From Actinocrinis puniceicyclus (lineage in GTDB: Bacteria; Actinomycetota; Actinomycetes; Streptomycetales; Catenulisporaceae), in NCBI RefSeq assembly GCF_018283645.1, contig NZ_JAGSXH010000021.1, positions 1-64,000 on the forward strand: a stretch of DNA of 64,000 nucleotides. The letters are read 5' to 3'. Of this stretch, positions 50,968-60,448 are shown piece by piece. The position numbers and the translations under genes are program-made. The notes under the pieces are model-generated. The model was not told the DNA's origin, did no database searches, and was given only the letters and a program-made list of their open reading frames with translations. How positions within the stretch are numbered: position 1 is the stretch's first letter; every line of letters starts with the position of its first letter.

Positions 50968-53091
50968 ATGGGCATCAGGAACAGGCGCTGGAGCAGTGGC
51001 GCCGCGGCGCTCGCGCTGACCGCGGGCGCCACACTCGCCGCGGTGACCGTGGGCGCCGCGAGCGCCCCGGCCGACACCGGGGCGGCGTGCAGTGCGGCCT
51101 ACAGCATCGGCTGGCAGACCCCGTCCGACAGTCCGCCGGACTTCGGCGTCACGGTCACGGTGACGAACAACTCCACCTACCCGATCAGCACCTGGGCCGT
51201 GTCGTGGAACTTCACGGCGGGCCAGGCGATCATCGCCGGCAGCCCGTACAGCGCCACGGTCGTGCAGAACGGGACCACGGTCACCGCGACTCCCGGCGGC
51301 AGCTACAACGCCACCCTCGCCCCGGGGGCGAGCACGACCTGGGGCTTCCACGCCACCTTCAACGGCACCGGCAACCCGGTGCCCGCGGTCACCTGCTCCG
51401 GGCCGAGTCAGGGTTCGTCGAGCGCCGTGCTCTCCGGGTCCCTCACACCCCTGGGCGTCAACACCGCCTCCTGGGACACCAACTTCGTCGACCCGGCCAT
51501 CTCCACGGACCTGAACGCCGCGCACACCGGCCTGATCCGCTACCCGGGCGGATCGTGGGCGGACGAGTACCTCTGGCAGACCAACACCGCCAAGGGCCAG
51601 ACCCAGCCGGTGGACTTCGCGCAGTACTCCAGCCAGGTCGACTCGATCAGCGGCGGGCAGAAGTTCGTCACGGTCAACTACGGCTCCGACACCGCGGCCA
51701 GCGCGGGCGCCTGGGCGAAGCAGGCGGCGACGACCCCCGGACAGAACGTGGCGCTGTGGGAGATCGCCAACGAGAACTACGGGTCCTGGGAGACCGACAA
51801 CCACACCGGCGCGCACACCGCCGCCTCATACGCGAGCAACGGCCTGGCATACATGCAGGCGATCAAGGCGGCCGACCCGAAGGCGCAGATCTGCTACGAC
51901 TACGGCATGGACGGCGGCCTGGCCCCCGGCTCCGGGGTGGACAACTGGCAGAGCTGGAACAGCACCATCCTGCAGGCCGACGCCGCCGACATCGACTGCG
52001 CCGACGTGCACTGGTACCCGATCAACGGGGTGCCGACCGAGAGCGTGCAGTCGATCATGGAGCTGGTCGACAACATCCCGGCCGCGGCCGCCGAGGTCAA
52101 GTCCACCCTGTCGGCCTACGACCCCAAGGCGTACTTCGTGGTCGGCGAGACGAACATGTCGCAGACCGCGAACGAGTGGAACGAGGAGCCGGTCGGCGCG
52201 CTGTTCGCGGCCGCCAACGCCCTGGAGTGGCTGTCCTTCGGCGCGCAGAGCGTGGACTGGTGGGACGTGCACAACTACGGCAGCCAGACCGCCGACTTCG
52301 GCATGTTCTCCTCCGCCACCACCGGCGAACCGGCCATGGACACCCCGTACGCGCCGTACTACGGCTACCAGCTGGCCTCGAAGCTCGCCGTCAGCGGGGC
52401 GAAGGTCAGCACCCTGAACGTCGCGACGCCGAACATCTACGGATACTCCTCCAGCCGGCCGGGCGGCTCGTACGCGGTGCTGCTGGCCAACGCCGACCCA
52501 TCGAACGCTTACACGGTCAGCACCTCGAGCCTCGGGATCACGAGCCTGTCCGAGACCGAATACGCCTACAGCGCGGCCAAGCCGACGATCGCGACCAGCA
52601 CCTTCTCCGGCACCTCGCTGACGATCCCGGCCGAGTCGGTGGTCGTGCTGACCGACGGCAGCGGCTCCTCGCCCTCGGCCTCACCCTCCGCGAGCCCGTC
52701 GCACTCCAGCTCGCCGAGCGCGTCGCCCTCCGCGTCGCCGTCGTCCTCCCCGTCCTCCTCGCCCTCGGCGAGCGCCTCGGGCGGTTCCGGCGGCTGCACG
52801 GCGACCTGGTCGGTGACCAACTCGTGGGGCGGCGGCTTCCAGCTGGGCTTCACGGTGACCGCTTCCGGAACGAAGGCGGTCAGCGGCTGGAACGTCGGAT
52901 ATTCGTGGCCCGGCTCACAGACCGTCTCGCAGATCTGGAACGCGACCGAGACCCAGTCCGGCGCGGCGGTCACGGCGACGAACCTCAGCTACAACGGCGC
53001 CCTGTCGCCGGGCGGATCGACCACGTTCGGCCTGATCGGGACCGGCAGCACGCCGAGCACTCTGCCGAACCTGAGCTGTACAGCGCACTGA
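50968..53091 (+). CDS. Secreted glycosidase with two CBM2 modules (CBM2-GH-CBM2)
   Basis: 707 aa with a clear signal peptide. An N-terminal CBM2-like module (about 35-145, ACSAAYSIGW ... VTCSG) precedes a clan GH-A-like catalytic barrel (about 155-560), then a Ser/Pro linker (PSASPS repeats) and a C-terminal CBM2 (about 610-707, GCTATWSVTN ... LSCTAH). Candidate acid/base Glu is in WEIANENYGSW and nucleophile Glu in YFVVGETNMS; IRYPGGSWADEY resembles GH51-type arabinofuranosidases. It should bind cellulose or xylan surfaces. Exact GH family uncertain. GGAGGGGG precedes the ATG. Confidence 0.85.
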   Translation: MGIRNRRWSSGAAALALTAGATLAAVTVGAASAPADTGAACSAAYSIGWQTPSDSPPDFGVTVTVTNNSTYPISTWAVSWNFTAGQAIIAGSPYSATVVQNGTTVTATPGGSYNATLAPGASTTWGFHATFNGTGNPVPAVTCSGPSQGSSSAVLSGSLTPLGVNTASWDTNFVDPAISTDLNAAHTGLIRYPGGSWADEYLWQTNTAKGQTQPVDFAQYSSQVDSISGGQKFVTVNYGSDTAASAGAWAKQAATTPGQNVALWEIANENYGSWETDNHTGAHTAASYASNGLAYMQAIKAADPKAQICYDYGMDGGLAPGSGVDNWQSWNSTILQADAADIDCADVHWYPINGVPTESVQSIMELVDNIPAAAAEVKSTLSAYDPKAYFVVGETNMSQTANEWNEEPVGALFAAANALEWLSFGAQSVDWWDVHNYGSQTADFGMFSSATTGEPAMDTPYAPYYGYQLASKLAVSGAKVSTLNVATPNIYGYSSSRPGGSYAVLLANADPSNAYTVSTSSLGITSLSETEYAYSAAKPTIATSTFSGTSLTIPAESVVVLTDGSGSSPSASPSASPSHSSSPSASPSASPSSSPSSSPSASASGGSGGCTATWSVTNSWGGGFQLGFTVTASGTKAVSGWNVGYSWPGSQTVSQIWNATETQSGAAVTATNLSYNGALSPGGSTTFGLIGTGSTPSTLPNLSCTAH

Positions 53092-53213
53092 CACCGCCCT
53101 CGACAATCCGGATGAACTCGCCGCCCGCAGCAGCGCTCTGATGCACTGCCGCGGGCCGCGGGTCGCGGGCCGCGGCGCGAGCGCGCGCCGATCGTAGCCG
53201 CCACCCGCGGGCC
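53092..53213. terminator. GC-rich hairpin region between convergent genes
   Basis: The self-complementary GCGGGCCGCGG occurs twice (about 53151-53177) and can pair with itself or its copy. A terminator for one or both convergent genes is likely. Confidence 0.4.
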
Positions 53214-53852
53214 TCACCGTTTGCGTACCAGCAGCTGCACCGCTCGCGACGGGTTCCCGTTCATGGTCGCGACATCGATCAGAAGCTCGTCCACGAGCTC
53301 GAAATCCGACAGCAGGGCACGCAGATAGGCGACGTCGTGGTGTCGGCACACCGCGCCGTCGCCGGTTGCGAACACCCCGTACCGGGCACCGGACTGTCGC
53401 GCGTGTGCGGCGTAGCGGGCACGGTTCCGCGGGTCGTCCTGCAGGAGCAGATCGCTGACGTAGAGCAGCCCGCCGGGTGCCAGCACGCGATCCAGTTCGG
53501 TGACGATCTCCCGCTGAGCGGCGTCGTCGGGGACGCATGTCAGCACCGCGAACAGCACGACGAGGTCGAAGCTGCCCGAAGGGTAGGCGAGCGCCGGCGA
53601 AGACAGGACTGTGAAGCGCAGGTCGGGCCGCAGCCGGCGCCCCCGCGCGATCAAGGCCGCGGACGGGTCCGCGCCGACGAGATCGCGGAACCCGTGCGCG
53701 CTCAGCTCGGCCATGACGCGGCCGTACCCGCAGCCGTAGTCCAGGACCCGGGCGTTGCGGCTCCACCCCGCCAGCCAGTCGGGATTCAGCGGGTGGGTGA
53801 ACGTCTTCGTGGCACCGATGCCGTCCCAGTACGCGGCCTGGGGGTCCTTCAT
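53214..53852 (-). CDS. Class I SAM-dependent methyltransferase
   Basis: 212 aa. SAM motif VLDYGCGYGRVMAELSAHGF (about 36-55), GADPSAALIARG, FDLVVLFAVLTCVPDDAAQREIV and GGLLYVSDLLL. The stretch encoding SAHGFRDLVGADPS (53661-53708) is duplicated almost exactly 242 bp away, upstream of this gene. Substrate unknown. Confidence 0.88.
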   Translation of the reverse strand: MKDPQAAYWDGIGATKTFTHPLNPDWLAGWSRNARVLDYGCGYGRVMAELSAHGFRDLVGADPSAALIARGRRLRPDLRFTVLSSPALAYPSGSFDLVVLFAVLTCVPDDAAQREIVTELDRVLAPGGLLYVSDLLLQDDPRNRARYAAHARQSGARYGVFATGDGAVCRHHDVAYLRALLSDFELVDELLIDVATMNGNPSRAVQLLVRKR

Positions 53853-53902
53853 GCAGACAGCTTACGGGCGCTCGGACTCCCGGTCGCGGGCGCGCGGGTC
53901 GT

Positions 53903-53950
53903 GGACGGGTCGGCGCCGACGAGATCGCGGAACCCGTGCGCGCTCAGCTC
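53903..53950. repeat. 48-bp duplicate of an internal methyltransferase segment
   Basis: 47 of 48 bases match 53661-53708 in the same orientation. It lies in the gap between the methyltransferase start and the DUF72 end and encodes nothing complete. It could be the scar of a local tandem duplication followed by deletion, or of a lost paralogue. Confidence 0.85.
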
Positions 53951-53963
53951 AGCAGACGCCGAT

Positions 53964-53995
53964 CCGCTCAGCCGCTCAGCCGCTCAGCCGCTCAG
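53964..53995. repeat. 8-bp tandem repeat CCGCTCAG, four units
   Basis: Four exact units cover the stop codon of the DUF72 gene (TGA at 53984-53986). Slippage would change only the last few residues. Confidence 0.85.
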
Positions 53996-54853
53996 CCGGT
54001 CGAGCAGCCCGGCGGCGGCGCGCTGGGCCGCGCCGCCGCAGCAGTTGTTGCAGACCACGTGCACCGACCCGGCCAGCCGGGAAAGCTCACGGGCGCGGCG
54101 CGCCCAGTCGTCGAGTTCCGCCGCCGTGTATTCGTGCCGGTATCGCTCGCGCTTGTCCCCGCCGGACCACTGCGCGCTGCGGCCGTGCAGCCGGACGAGC
54201 GCCGTGTCCGCGGTCGCGGCGAGCAGCAGCGGCATCGCACCGGGATGCTCCTGCGGCATGTCCACGCACACGAGCGCCGCGCCGTGCTCTCGCAGCAGGC
54301 CGAGCGCGCGGTCCCGGTCCCGCGGGTCCAGCCAGGAACCGTGCCGGAACTCCACCGCCGCCGCCAGCGGCGCGCAACGCGAGAGCGCCTCGGTGACCAT
54401 CCGCTCGCCGCGCGGTCCCGGCCGGCACGACGCGGGGAACTGAAGTACCACGAGCCCGAGGCGCCCGGCCGCGCGCAGCGGCTCGACCGCCTGATGAAAC
54501 CGGATCCACGTCTCGTCGAGCAGCTCCTTCGGCGCGCCGTCGCCCCGGATCCACGCGTGACCCGCCGCCAGTTCCCGCAGCTCGGGCGGCAGCGACGCGA
54601 CCGGCGTGCGGTGGCCCGTGAACAGCGAGTACGCCTTGACGTCCATGACGAAGCCCTCGGGCGTGTGCTCGGCCCAGCCGCGTACCACGGCGGTGTTCGG
54701 GATCGCGTAATACGGCGAATCGGCCTCGGCCAGCGGGAACAGCCCGGCGTAGTGCCGCAGCCGGCCGGCCGGGGTGCGCGCCTGCGGCGGGTACCAGCCG
54801 GAGGCGATCAGATCGCTGTCGGCCCAGCCCGCCGTCCCGACCAGAATCGGCAC
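53984..54853 (-). CDS. DUF72 family protein
   Basis: 289 aa from GTG 54853 (GGAGG 9 bases upstream). TIM-barrel DUF72 landmarks: VGTAGWADSDLIASGWYP at the start, YYAIPNTAVVRGWAEHTPEGFVMDVKAY, LGLVVLQFPAS, AAVEFRHGSW, and ALVRLHGRSAQW with a YTAAELDDWARRARELS helix and VVCNNCCGGAA at the end. Function unknown, though widespread. Confidence 0.9.
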   Translation of the reverse strand: MPILVGTAGWADSDLIASGWYPPQARTPAGRLRHYAGLFPLAEADSPYYAIPNTAVVRGWAEHTPEGFVMDVKAYSLFTGHRTPVASLPPELRELAAGHAWIRGDGAPKELLDETWIRFHQAVEPLRAAGRLGLVVLQFPASCRPGPRGERMVTEALSRCAPLAAAVEFRHGSWLDPRDRDRALGLLREHGAALVCVDMPQEHPGAMPLLLAATADTALVRLHGRSAQWSGGDKRERYRHEYTAAELDDWARRARELSRLAGSVHVVCNNCCGGAAQRAAAGLLDRLSG

Positions 54854-54954
54854 CGGTACGCACCTCCGCACGCGGTTCTCGCCGGCGGGCGCCGCGCCGT
54901 CAGCACCCGTCCGCCCGCCCGGGCGGCGAGCCCGACTACCCGCTCGGGCCGCGG

Positions 54955-55746
54955 CTACGCCTCCAGCGCGCCCGGACGCACCAGCCCGCTCTCATACGCC
55001 ACGACCACCGCCTGCGCCCGGTCGCGCAGCTGGAGTTTCGCGAGGATCCGCGCCACGTGCGTCTTGACCGTCGCCTCGCTCAGGTGGAACCGCGCGGCCA
55101 GTTCGGCGTTGCTCAGCCCCCTGCCGAGCTGCTCCAGCACCTCCAGCTCGCGGGGTGTGAGAGTCGCCACCCTGCTCGCGGCCGCGGTGCGATAAGGCGC
55201 GCGTGCGCTTTCGTCCGCGTCGCGCCGGGCGAAACGCTCGACCAGCCGCCGGGTGATCGTCGGCGCGAGCAGCGCGTCCCCGCAGCGCACCAGCCGCACC
55301 GCGCCGACCAGATGCTCGGGCGTGACGTCCTTGAGCAGGAACCCGCTCGCTCCGGCGCTCAGCGCCTCGTACACGTACCGGTCCAGGTCGAAGGTCGTCA
55401 GGATGATGATGCGCGGCGGGTCCGGCGTGCCCTGTGCGCCCTGTGTCCCCTGTGCGCCCTGTGTCCCCCGTGCGCCCTCCGTGCCGCGACCGGCGAAGCC
55501 GCCGAGGATCCGGCGCGTGGCCTCCAGCCCGTCCAGTTCCGGCATGCGGATGTCCATCAGCACCACGTCCGGCCGGACCCGCCGCGCCGCCTCGACCGCC
55601 TCGTGCCCGTTCGCCGCCTCACCGACCACGTCGATGCCGTCGGCCGCGAGGATCATCCGGAACCCGGTGCGCACAAGCGCCTGATCGTCGGCGATCAGCA
55701 CGCGCAGCGCCGGCCCGGCGGTCACGTCCGCCGCGGGCGCGCTCAC
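54955..55746 (-). CDS. NarL/LuxR-type response regulator with repeat insertion
   Basis: 263 aa. Receiver domain with D65 as phosphate acceptor (VVLMDIRMPELDG), Thr in ILTTFD and K139 (FLLKDV); LuxR helix-turn-helix at about 195-250 (LTPRELEVLEQLGRGLSNAELAARFHLSEATVKTHVARI). Between helix 3 and strand 4 lies a low-complexity insert GTEGARGTQGAQGTQGAQGT (about residues 88-107) absent from ordinary receivers. GTGA overlap with the kinase gene. Likely controls the divergent ABC exporter. Confidence 0.92.
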   Translation of the reverse strand: MSAPAADVTAGPALRVLIADDQALVRTGFRMILAADGIDVVGEAANGHEAVEAARRVRPDVVLMDIRMPELDGLEATRRILGGFAGRGTEGARGTQGAQGTQGAQGTPDPPRIIILTTFDLDRYVYEALSAGASGFLLKDVTPEHLVGAVRLVRCGDALLAPTITRRLVERFARRDADESARAPYRTAAASRVATLTPRELEVLEQLGRGLSNAELAARFHLSEATVKTHVARILAKLQLRDRAQAVVVAYESGLVRPGALEA

Positions 55747-57020
55747 GACTCCTCCAGCGGGATCACGGCGCTGACACGGTAGCCGCCGGTCGGCCGGTGC
55801 GCCGCGTGCAGGGTGCCGCCGTAGACCGCCAGGCGTTCACGCAGCCCGAGCAGCCCGCGTCGGTTACCCGTCGCCGCGGACTCACCCGGCACCCCGCCGG
55901 TGTCCGCGATCTCGACGCGCAGTTCCTGCTCGCCGTACGCGACGGTGACCGCGGCCGAGGCGCCGGCCGCGTGCTTCACCGTGTTCGTCAACGCCTCCTG
56001 CACCACCCGGTACGCGGCCAGTCCCACACCCGGCGGCAGCGCACGCGGCGCGCCGGTGAAGGCGAGCGTGACCGGGACGCCTGTGGCGCGCACCCTGGCG
56101 ACCAGCGTCTCCAACTGCTCCAGGTCCGGTTGCGGCGCGTCCGGGCAGGCGTCCTGCGGCTCCTCGGCGGCGCTGGTCAGCAGGCCCATGACCTGCCGCA
56201 GCTCGACCATCGCGGTGCGGCCGCTGGCCTCCACGGCCAGCAGCGCCTGCGTGGCCTGCGCGGGGGAGCGGTCCATCACCTTGCGCGCGGCCCCGGCCTG
56301 CACCACCATCACGCTCACGTTGTGGGTGACCACGTCGTGCAGTTCCCGCGCGATCCTGGCCCGCTCCGACTCGACCGCCTCCCGGGTGGCCTCCTGCTGG
56401 CCGAGTTCCAGCGCGCGCATCCGGGCCAGCGTCGAGGCGGCCTGCGCCCGCCACCGCCGGATCGAGTTGCCCGCGTACGCGATCGGCACCAGCACGACGA
56501 ACGGGCTGAGCCGGTTGGGTATCTGCGGGATCGCCGAACCCGACCGGGTGGCCACGATCAGCGCGACGATCATCAGCGACGCGATCGCCGGCGCGCGGTA
56601 CGGGCTGTACGCGACGGCGCTGTACGCGGCGATGACACTGCTGGCGAACAGCACGGTCGGCGCGTCCGTGATCTCGATGGTGGCCAGCAGCACCAGCCAG
56701 AACACCGTGGTCGGGTAGCGGCGGCGCAGCACGAGCGGCGTGGTGCCGGCCACCGAGAGCAGCAGCGTCGAGACCGCCAGCCCCGTCTCCTGGCGCACCT
56801 GGTAGAGATCGCCGCCCGGCCCCGGAACCACCGCCACCGCGACGCCGTGGCCCTGCCGGGCCACCGCCGCGAGCGCCATCACCGTCAAGACCGTGGCGAG
56901 CACCGCGTCGAAGACCCAGGCGCGGGTGGTCGGATCGGGCAGCGGCCGGGAGGGGCGCAGCGCCGCGGCGGCGCGCTGCCTCAGCCCGCCCGCGATCCGG
57001 GTGAAGTCGGCGGTGGTCAC
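55743..57020 (-). CDS. Sensor histidine kinase, HisKA_3 type
   Basis: 425 aa from GTG 57020. Several N-terminal membrane helices (about residues 35-175), the phosphoacceptor His in RARIARELHDVVTHNVSVMVVQAG (about 227), and a degenerate-ATPase-free HATPase region (AYRVVQEALTNTVKHA, GLLGLRERLAVYGG). Partner of the following response regulator. Members often sense envelope stress or antibiotics. Divergent from the FtsX-type exporter. Confidence 0.92.
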   Translation of the reverse strand: MTTADFTRIAGGLRQRAAAALRPSRPLPDPTTRAWVFDAVLATVLTVMALAAVARQGHGVAVAVVPGPGGDLYQVRQETGLAVSTLLLSVAGTTPLVLRRRYPTTVFWLVLLATIEITDAPTVLFASSVIAAYSAVAYSPYRAPAIASLMIVALIVATRSGSAIPQIPNRLSPFVVLVPIAYAGNSIRRWRAQAASTLARMRALELGQQEATREAVESERARIARELHDVVTHNVSVMVVQAGAARKVMDRSPAQATQALLAVEASGRTAMVELRQVMGLLTSAAEEPQDACPDAPQPDLEQLETLVARVRATGVPVTLAFTGAPRALPPGVGLAAYRVVQEALTNTVKHAAGASAAVTVAYGEQELRVEIADTGGVPGESAATGNRRGLLGLRERLAVYGGTLHAAHRPTGGYRVSAVIPLEES

Positions 57021-57247
57021 CGGGTCATTCTCGCGCCGCTCCGGCCGCCGCACATCCCTCCGCGTGCGCGCCCCGGTACATCCCTCGGATACATCCACGG
57101 GATGACGCCGGCCGGCATGCGCCGAGGACGGTACCCGATTTCGCTCCGGCGGCCGACGTGCGGCCGGCGCCGCGCCCTTATCTTCGAGCACTGTCGACTT
57201 TCGGGCTACTGCCAGCCGTTGTTTTCGAGATGAAGGAGAGGCCGGCG

Positions 57248-57955
57248 ATGGACGACGCCGCGTTGATCGAGTTACACCAGGTCACCAAGACCTACCAGGA
57301 CGGGCCGTCGGCGGTGGACGAGGTGTCGTTCAGCGTGCGGCGCGGCGAGGCGGTGGCGATCCTCGGCCCCTCCGGCAGCGGCAAGTCGACCCTGCTCAAC
57401 CTGGTCGCGGGCCTGGACCGGCCGACCCGCGGAACGGTCACCGTGGACGGCCTGCGCGTGGACGGCCTGAGCGAAGCCGGGGCCGCGAAGTATCGCAGAG
57501 CCCGCATCGGCATGGTGTTCCAGTTCTTCAATCTGCTCGACGACCTGACGGTGCTGGACAACGTGCTGCTGCCCGCCCAGCTCGCCGGGCTGCCGCGGGC
57601 GCTCTCGCGCACCCGGGCGCACCAGCTGCTGGAGACGCTCGGCATCGCCGAGCACGCCCACGCCTACCCCGGCCGGCTCTCCGGCGGCGAACGCCAGCGC
57701 GCCGCCGTGGCCAGGGCCCTGATCAACCGCCCGGCGCTGCTGCTGGCCGACGAGCCGACGGGCGCGCTGGACACCGCCTCGGGGCGGGAAGTGAGGGATC
57801 TGCTGACCCAGCTGAACCAGGACGGGCAGACCGTGCTGCTGGTGACGCACGACCTCGCGCTCGCGCAGTCCTGCGCCACCCGCACCGTGCGGATCGTCGA
57901 CGGGCGCATCGCCTCCGACACGGCCGCGGTCGTGCCGGAAGGAGCGGCGCGGTGA
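57248..57955 (+). CDS. ABC exporter ATPase (MacB/LolD-like)
   Basis: 235 aa. Walker A GPSGSGKST (40-48), FQFFNLLDDLTVLDNV, signature LSGGERQRAAVARAL and LLLADEPTGALD. GAAGGAGAGG precedes ATG 57248. Its stop overlaps the permease start (GTGA). With the neighbouring two-component system it resembles Bce-type or lipid/peptide export modules. Confidence 0.93.
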   Translation: MDDAALIELHQVTKTYQDGPSAVDEVSFSVRRGEAVAILGPSGSGKSTLLNLVAGLDRPTRGTVTVDGLRVDGLSEAGAAKYRRARIGMVFQFFNLLDDLTVLDNVLLPAQLAGLPRALSRTRAHQLLETLGIAEHAHAYPGRLSGGERQRAAVARALINRPALLLADEPTGALDTASGREVRDLLTQLNQDGQTVLLVTHDLALAQSCATRTVRIVDGRIASDTAAVVPEGAAR

Positions 57956-60426
57956 GCCGCGGCAGGCGGGGAAGCGCCGGCGCGGCCGTGCGCGCCGGGG
58001 ACGTTCCCGGCCGAGAAGCACCGCGAGCCCGGCGCGGCCGGGGCGGGGCGTTGGGGCGCGTGGTGCGCGCCGGTGTCGCGCGCCGCAAAGTGCAGACGCT
58101 GGTGATGGTGCTGTCCACGATGATGGCGGTCACGGCCACGGTGCTGGCCGGCGCGCTGCTGACGGCTTCGCGCGCGCCGTTCGAGCACGCCTTCGCCCAG
58201 CAGAACGGCGCGCACCTGGCGCTCCAGATCGACGGCTCGAAGGCGAGCGCCGCCCAGGTGGCCGCGACGGCGCACCTACCCGGCGTCATCGCGTCCGGCG
58301 GCCCGTACCCGCAGGTCACCATCGATCACGGGACCGGGGACGCCGGGCAGTTCGGCACCATGGACCTGCCGCCGCTCACGGTGGTCGAACGACCCGGGCC
58401 CGGCGGACCGCTGGACGACCTGGCGCTGACCTCGGGGCGCTGGGCCACCGCGCCGGGCGAGATCGTACTGTCCTCCGACTTCTTCGGCCCGCAGCCGACG
58501 CTCGGCATGAAGCTGAGCTTCCCCGACCTGTCCGGCGGTGCGGTCCTCACGGTCGTCGGCGCCGCGAAGTCGGTCACCGGCACCGCCGACGGCTGGGTCG
58601 TGCCCGGTCAGATCGCGGCGCTGCGGCCGGGCGCGGCCGCTCCCGCCTATCAGATGCTGTACCGCTTCGCCGCCGCGGGCACCGACGCCCAGGTGAACGC
58701 CGACCGGGCCGCCGTGGCCGCGCGACTGCCGGGCGCCGCGGTCACCGGAGCGCTCTCGTGGCTGACCGCGAAGCTCAACGCGGAACGCGGCAACGCCCCG
58801 TTCGTGCCCTTCATCGTCGCGTTCGGTGTGCTCGGCCTGGTGATGGCGGTCATCATCATCGGCAACGTGGTCAGCGGCGCCGTCGGCGCGTCGCTGCGGC
58901 GCATCGGCGTGCTCAAGGCCCTGGGTTTCACCCCGGCACAGGTGGTGCGCGCCTACATCGCCCAGGCGCTGATCCCCTCGGCGTTCGGGATCGGGTTCGG
59001 CGTGCTGTTCGGCAACCTGCTGGCGGTGCCGCTGCTGCGCAAGACGGACCTGGTGATCGGCACGGCGTCGCTGTCGGTCGCCGCCTGGGTGGACATCGCC
59101 GCGCCCGTCGGCGTCGTCGCGCTGGTCGCGCTCACCGCGTTCGCGCCGGCGTTGCGGGCCGGACGGCTGCGCGCGGTCGACGCGATCGCGATCGGCCGCA
59201 GCCCCACAGCGGGACGCGGGCGCACGGTGCGCCGCCTGCTGGGGCGCGCCCCGCTCCCGCGCGCGTTCTCGCTCGGCCTCGGCGCGCCCTTCGCCCGGCC
59301 GGGCCGCGCCCTGGCGGTCGCGGCCGCCGTGGTCTTCGGCGCGACCGCGGTCACCTTCGCCCTCGGCCTGGTCTCCTCCTTCCAGCAGATCCAGGTCGGC
59401 CTGTCGCGCGACGGCGCCTCGCAGGTGTCCGTGGACTTCGCGGGCGGCCGCGGCGGCAAGAGCGTCATGCACGTCGCGCCGGTCGGCGGCGCCCCGGCGG
59501 CCCCCGACCCGGCGACCGTCGCCGCCGCGATCGCCGCGCAGCCCGGCACCCGGTCCTACTACGGTGTCGGCAGCACGCAGGCGGCGGTTTCGGGTCTCTC
59601 CGGCGCGACGACGGTGAGGCTGCTTCAGGGCAGCGCCGCCGCCTACAGCTCGCCGATTATCTCAGGCTCCTGGTTCACCGGGCCGGACCAGGCCGTGGTC
59701 CCCACCCGATTCCTCCAGGCCACCGGTGCCTCCGTCGGCTCGACGATCACGCTGACCGACAACGGCGTAAAGGTCCCGGTGCGCATCGTCGGGGAGGTGT
59801 TCTACCTGCGCGAGGGCGGCACCGACGTGATCACCGACCTGCGCACCCTGTCCGCGGTGGATCCGAGCGCCCACGTCGGGAACTACGAGGTGAAGCTGAA
59901 ACCGGGCACCGACCCCGCACAGTATGTCAGGTCCCTGAATAAGGTGCTGCATCCGGTCGGCGCCGACGCACAGGACAACGCGCTGGACCGGCACGATTCG
60001 ACGCTGCCGATCCTCGACGGCCTGATCGCGATCCTCACCGCGATGCTCGCGACCGTCGCCGGACTCGCGGTGCTCAACGCGGCCGTGCTGGAGACCCGCG
60101 AGCGCGTGCACGACCTGGGCGTCTACAAGTCGGTCGGCATGACGCCGCGCCAGACGATCACGCTCGTGCTCGGCTCGGTCGTGCTGATCGGCCTGATCGG
60201 CGGGGCCGTGGGCGTCCCGGCGGGGGTCGCGGTGCACCGGTACGTGCTGCCGGTGATGGCGCACGCGGCCGCCACCAACGTGCCGCAGTCGTACCTCGCC
60301 GTGTACGGACACACCGAGATGGTCCTGCTCGGCCTCGGCGGACCGGCCATCGCGATCCTCGGCGCCCTGCTGCCGGCGAGCTGGGCGGCCAGGACCAGGA
60401 CGGCTACCGCGCTGCGGACGGAGTGA
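57952..60426 (+). CDS. FtsX-like ABC permease
   Basis: 824 aa with two FtsX domains: one N-terminal helix (VQTLVMVLSTMMAVTATVLAGALL), a large extracytoplasmic MacB-like part (about 75-275), a helix cluster (about 285-405), a second extracytoplasmic region (about 480-665) and a terminal helix cluster ending TATALRTE. Cytoplasmic coupling loops LRRIGVLKALGFTPAQVVRAYI and THDLGVYKSVGMTPRQTI-type sequence are visible. Likely exports peptides or lipids or handles cell-wall stress. Confidence 0.92.
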   Translation: MSRGRRGSAGAAVRAGDVPGREAPRARRGRGGALGRVVRAGVARRKVQTLVMVLSTMMAVTATVLAGALLTASRAPFEHAFAQQNGAHLALQIDGSKASAAQVAATAHLPGVIASGGPYPQVTIDHGTGDAGQFGTMDLPPLTVVERPGPGGPLDDLALTSGRWATAPGEIVLSSDFFGPQPTLGMKLSFPDLSGGAVLTVVGAAKSVTGTADGWVVPGQIAALRPGAAAPAYQMLYRFAAAGTDAQVNADRAAVAARLPGAAVTGALSWLTAKLNAERGNAPFVPFIVAFGVLGLVMAVIIIGNVVSGAVGASLRRIGVLKALGFTPAQVVRAYIAQALIPSAFGIGFGVLFGNLLAVPLLRKTDLVIGTASLSVAAWVDIAAPVGVVALVALTAFAPALRAGRLRAVDAIAIGRSPTAGRGRTVRRLLGRAPLPRAFSLGLGAPFARPGRALAVAAAVVFGATAVTFALGLVSSFQQIQVGLSRDGASQVSVDFAGGRGGKSVMHVAPVGGAPAAPDPATVAAAIAAQPGTRSYYGVGSTQAAVSGLSGATTVRLLQGSAAAYSSPIISGSWFTGPDQAVVPTRFLQATGASVGSTITLTDNGVKVPVRIVGEVFYLREGGTDVITDLRTLSAVDPSAHVGNYEVKLKPGTDPAQYVRSLNKVLHPVGADAQDNALDRHDSTLPILDGLIAILTAMLATVAGLAVLNAAVLETRERVHDLGVYKSVGMTPRQTITLVLGSVVLIGLIGGAVGVPAGVAVHRYVLPVMAHAAATNVPQSYLAVYGHTEMVLLGLGGPAIAILGALLPASWAARTRTATALRTE

Positions 60427-60448
60427 CGAGGCGGGCGCCGCGGGCGGC

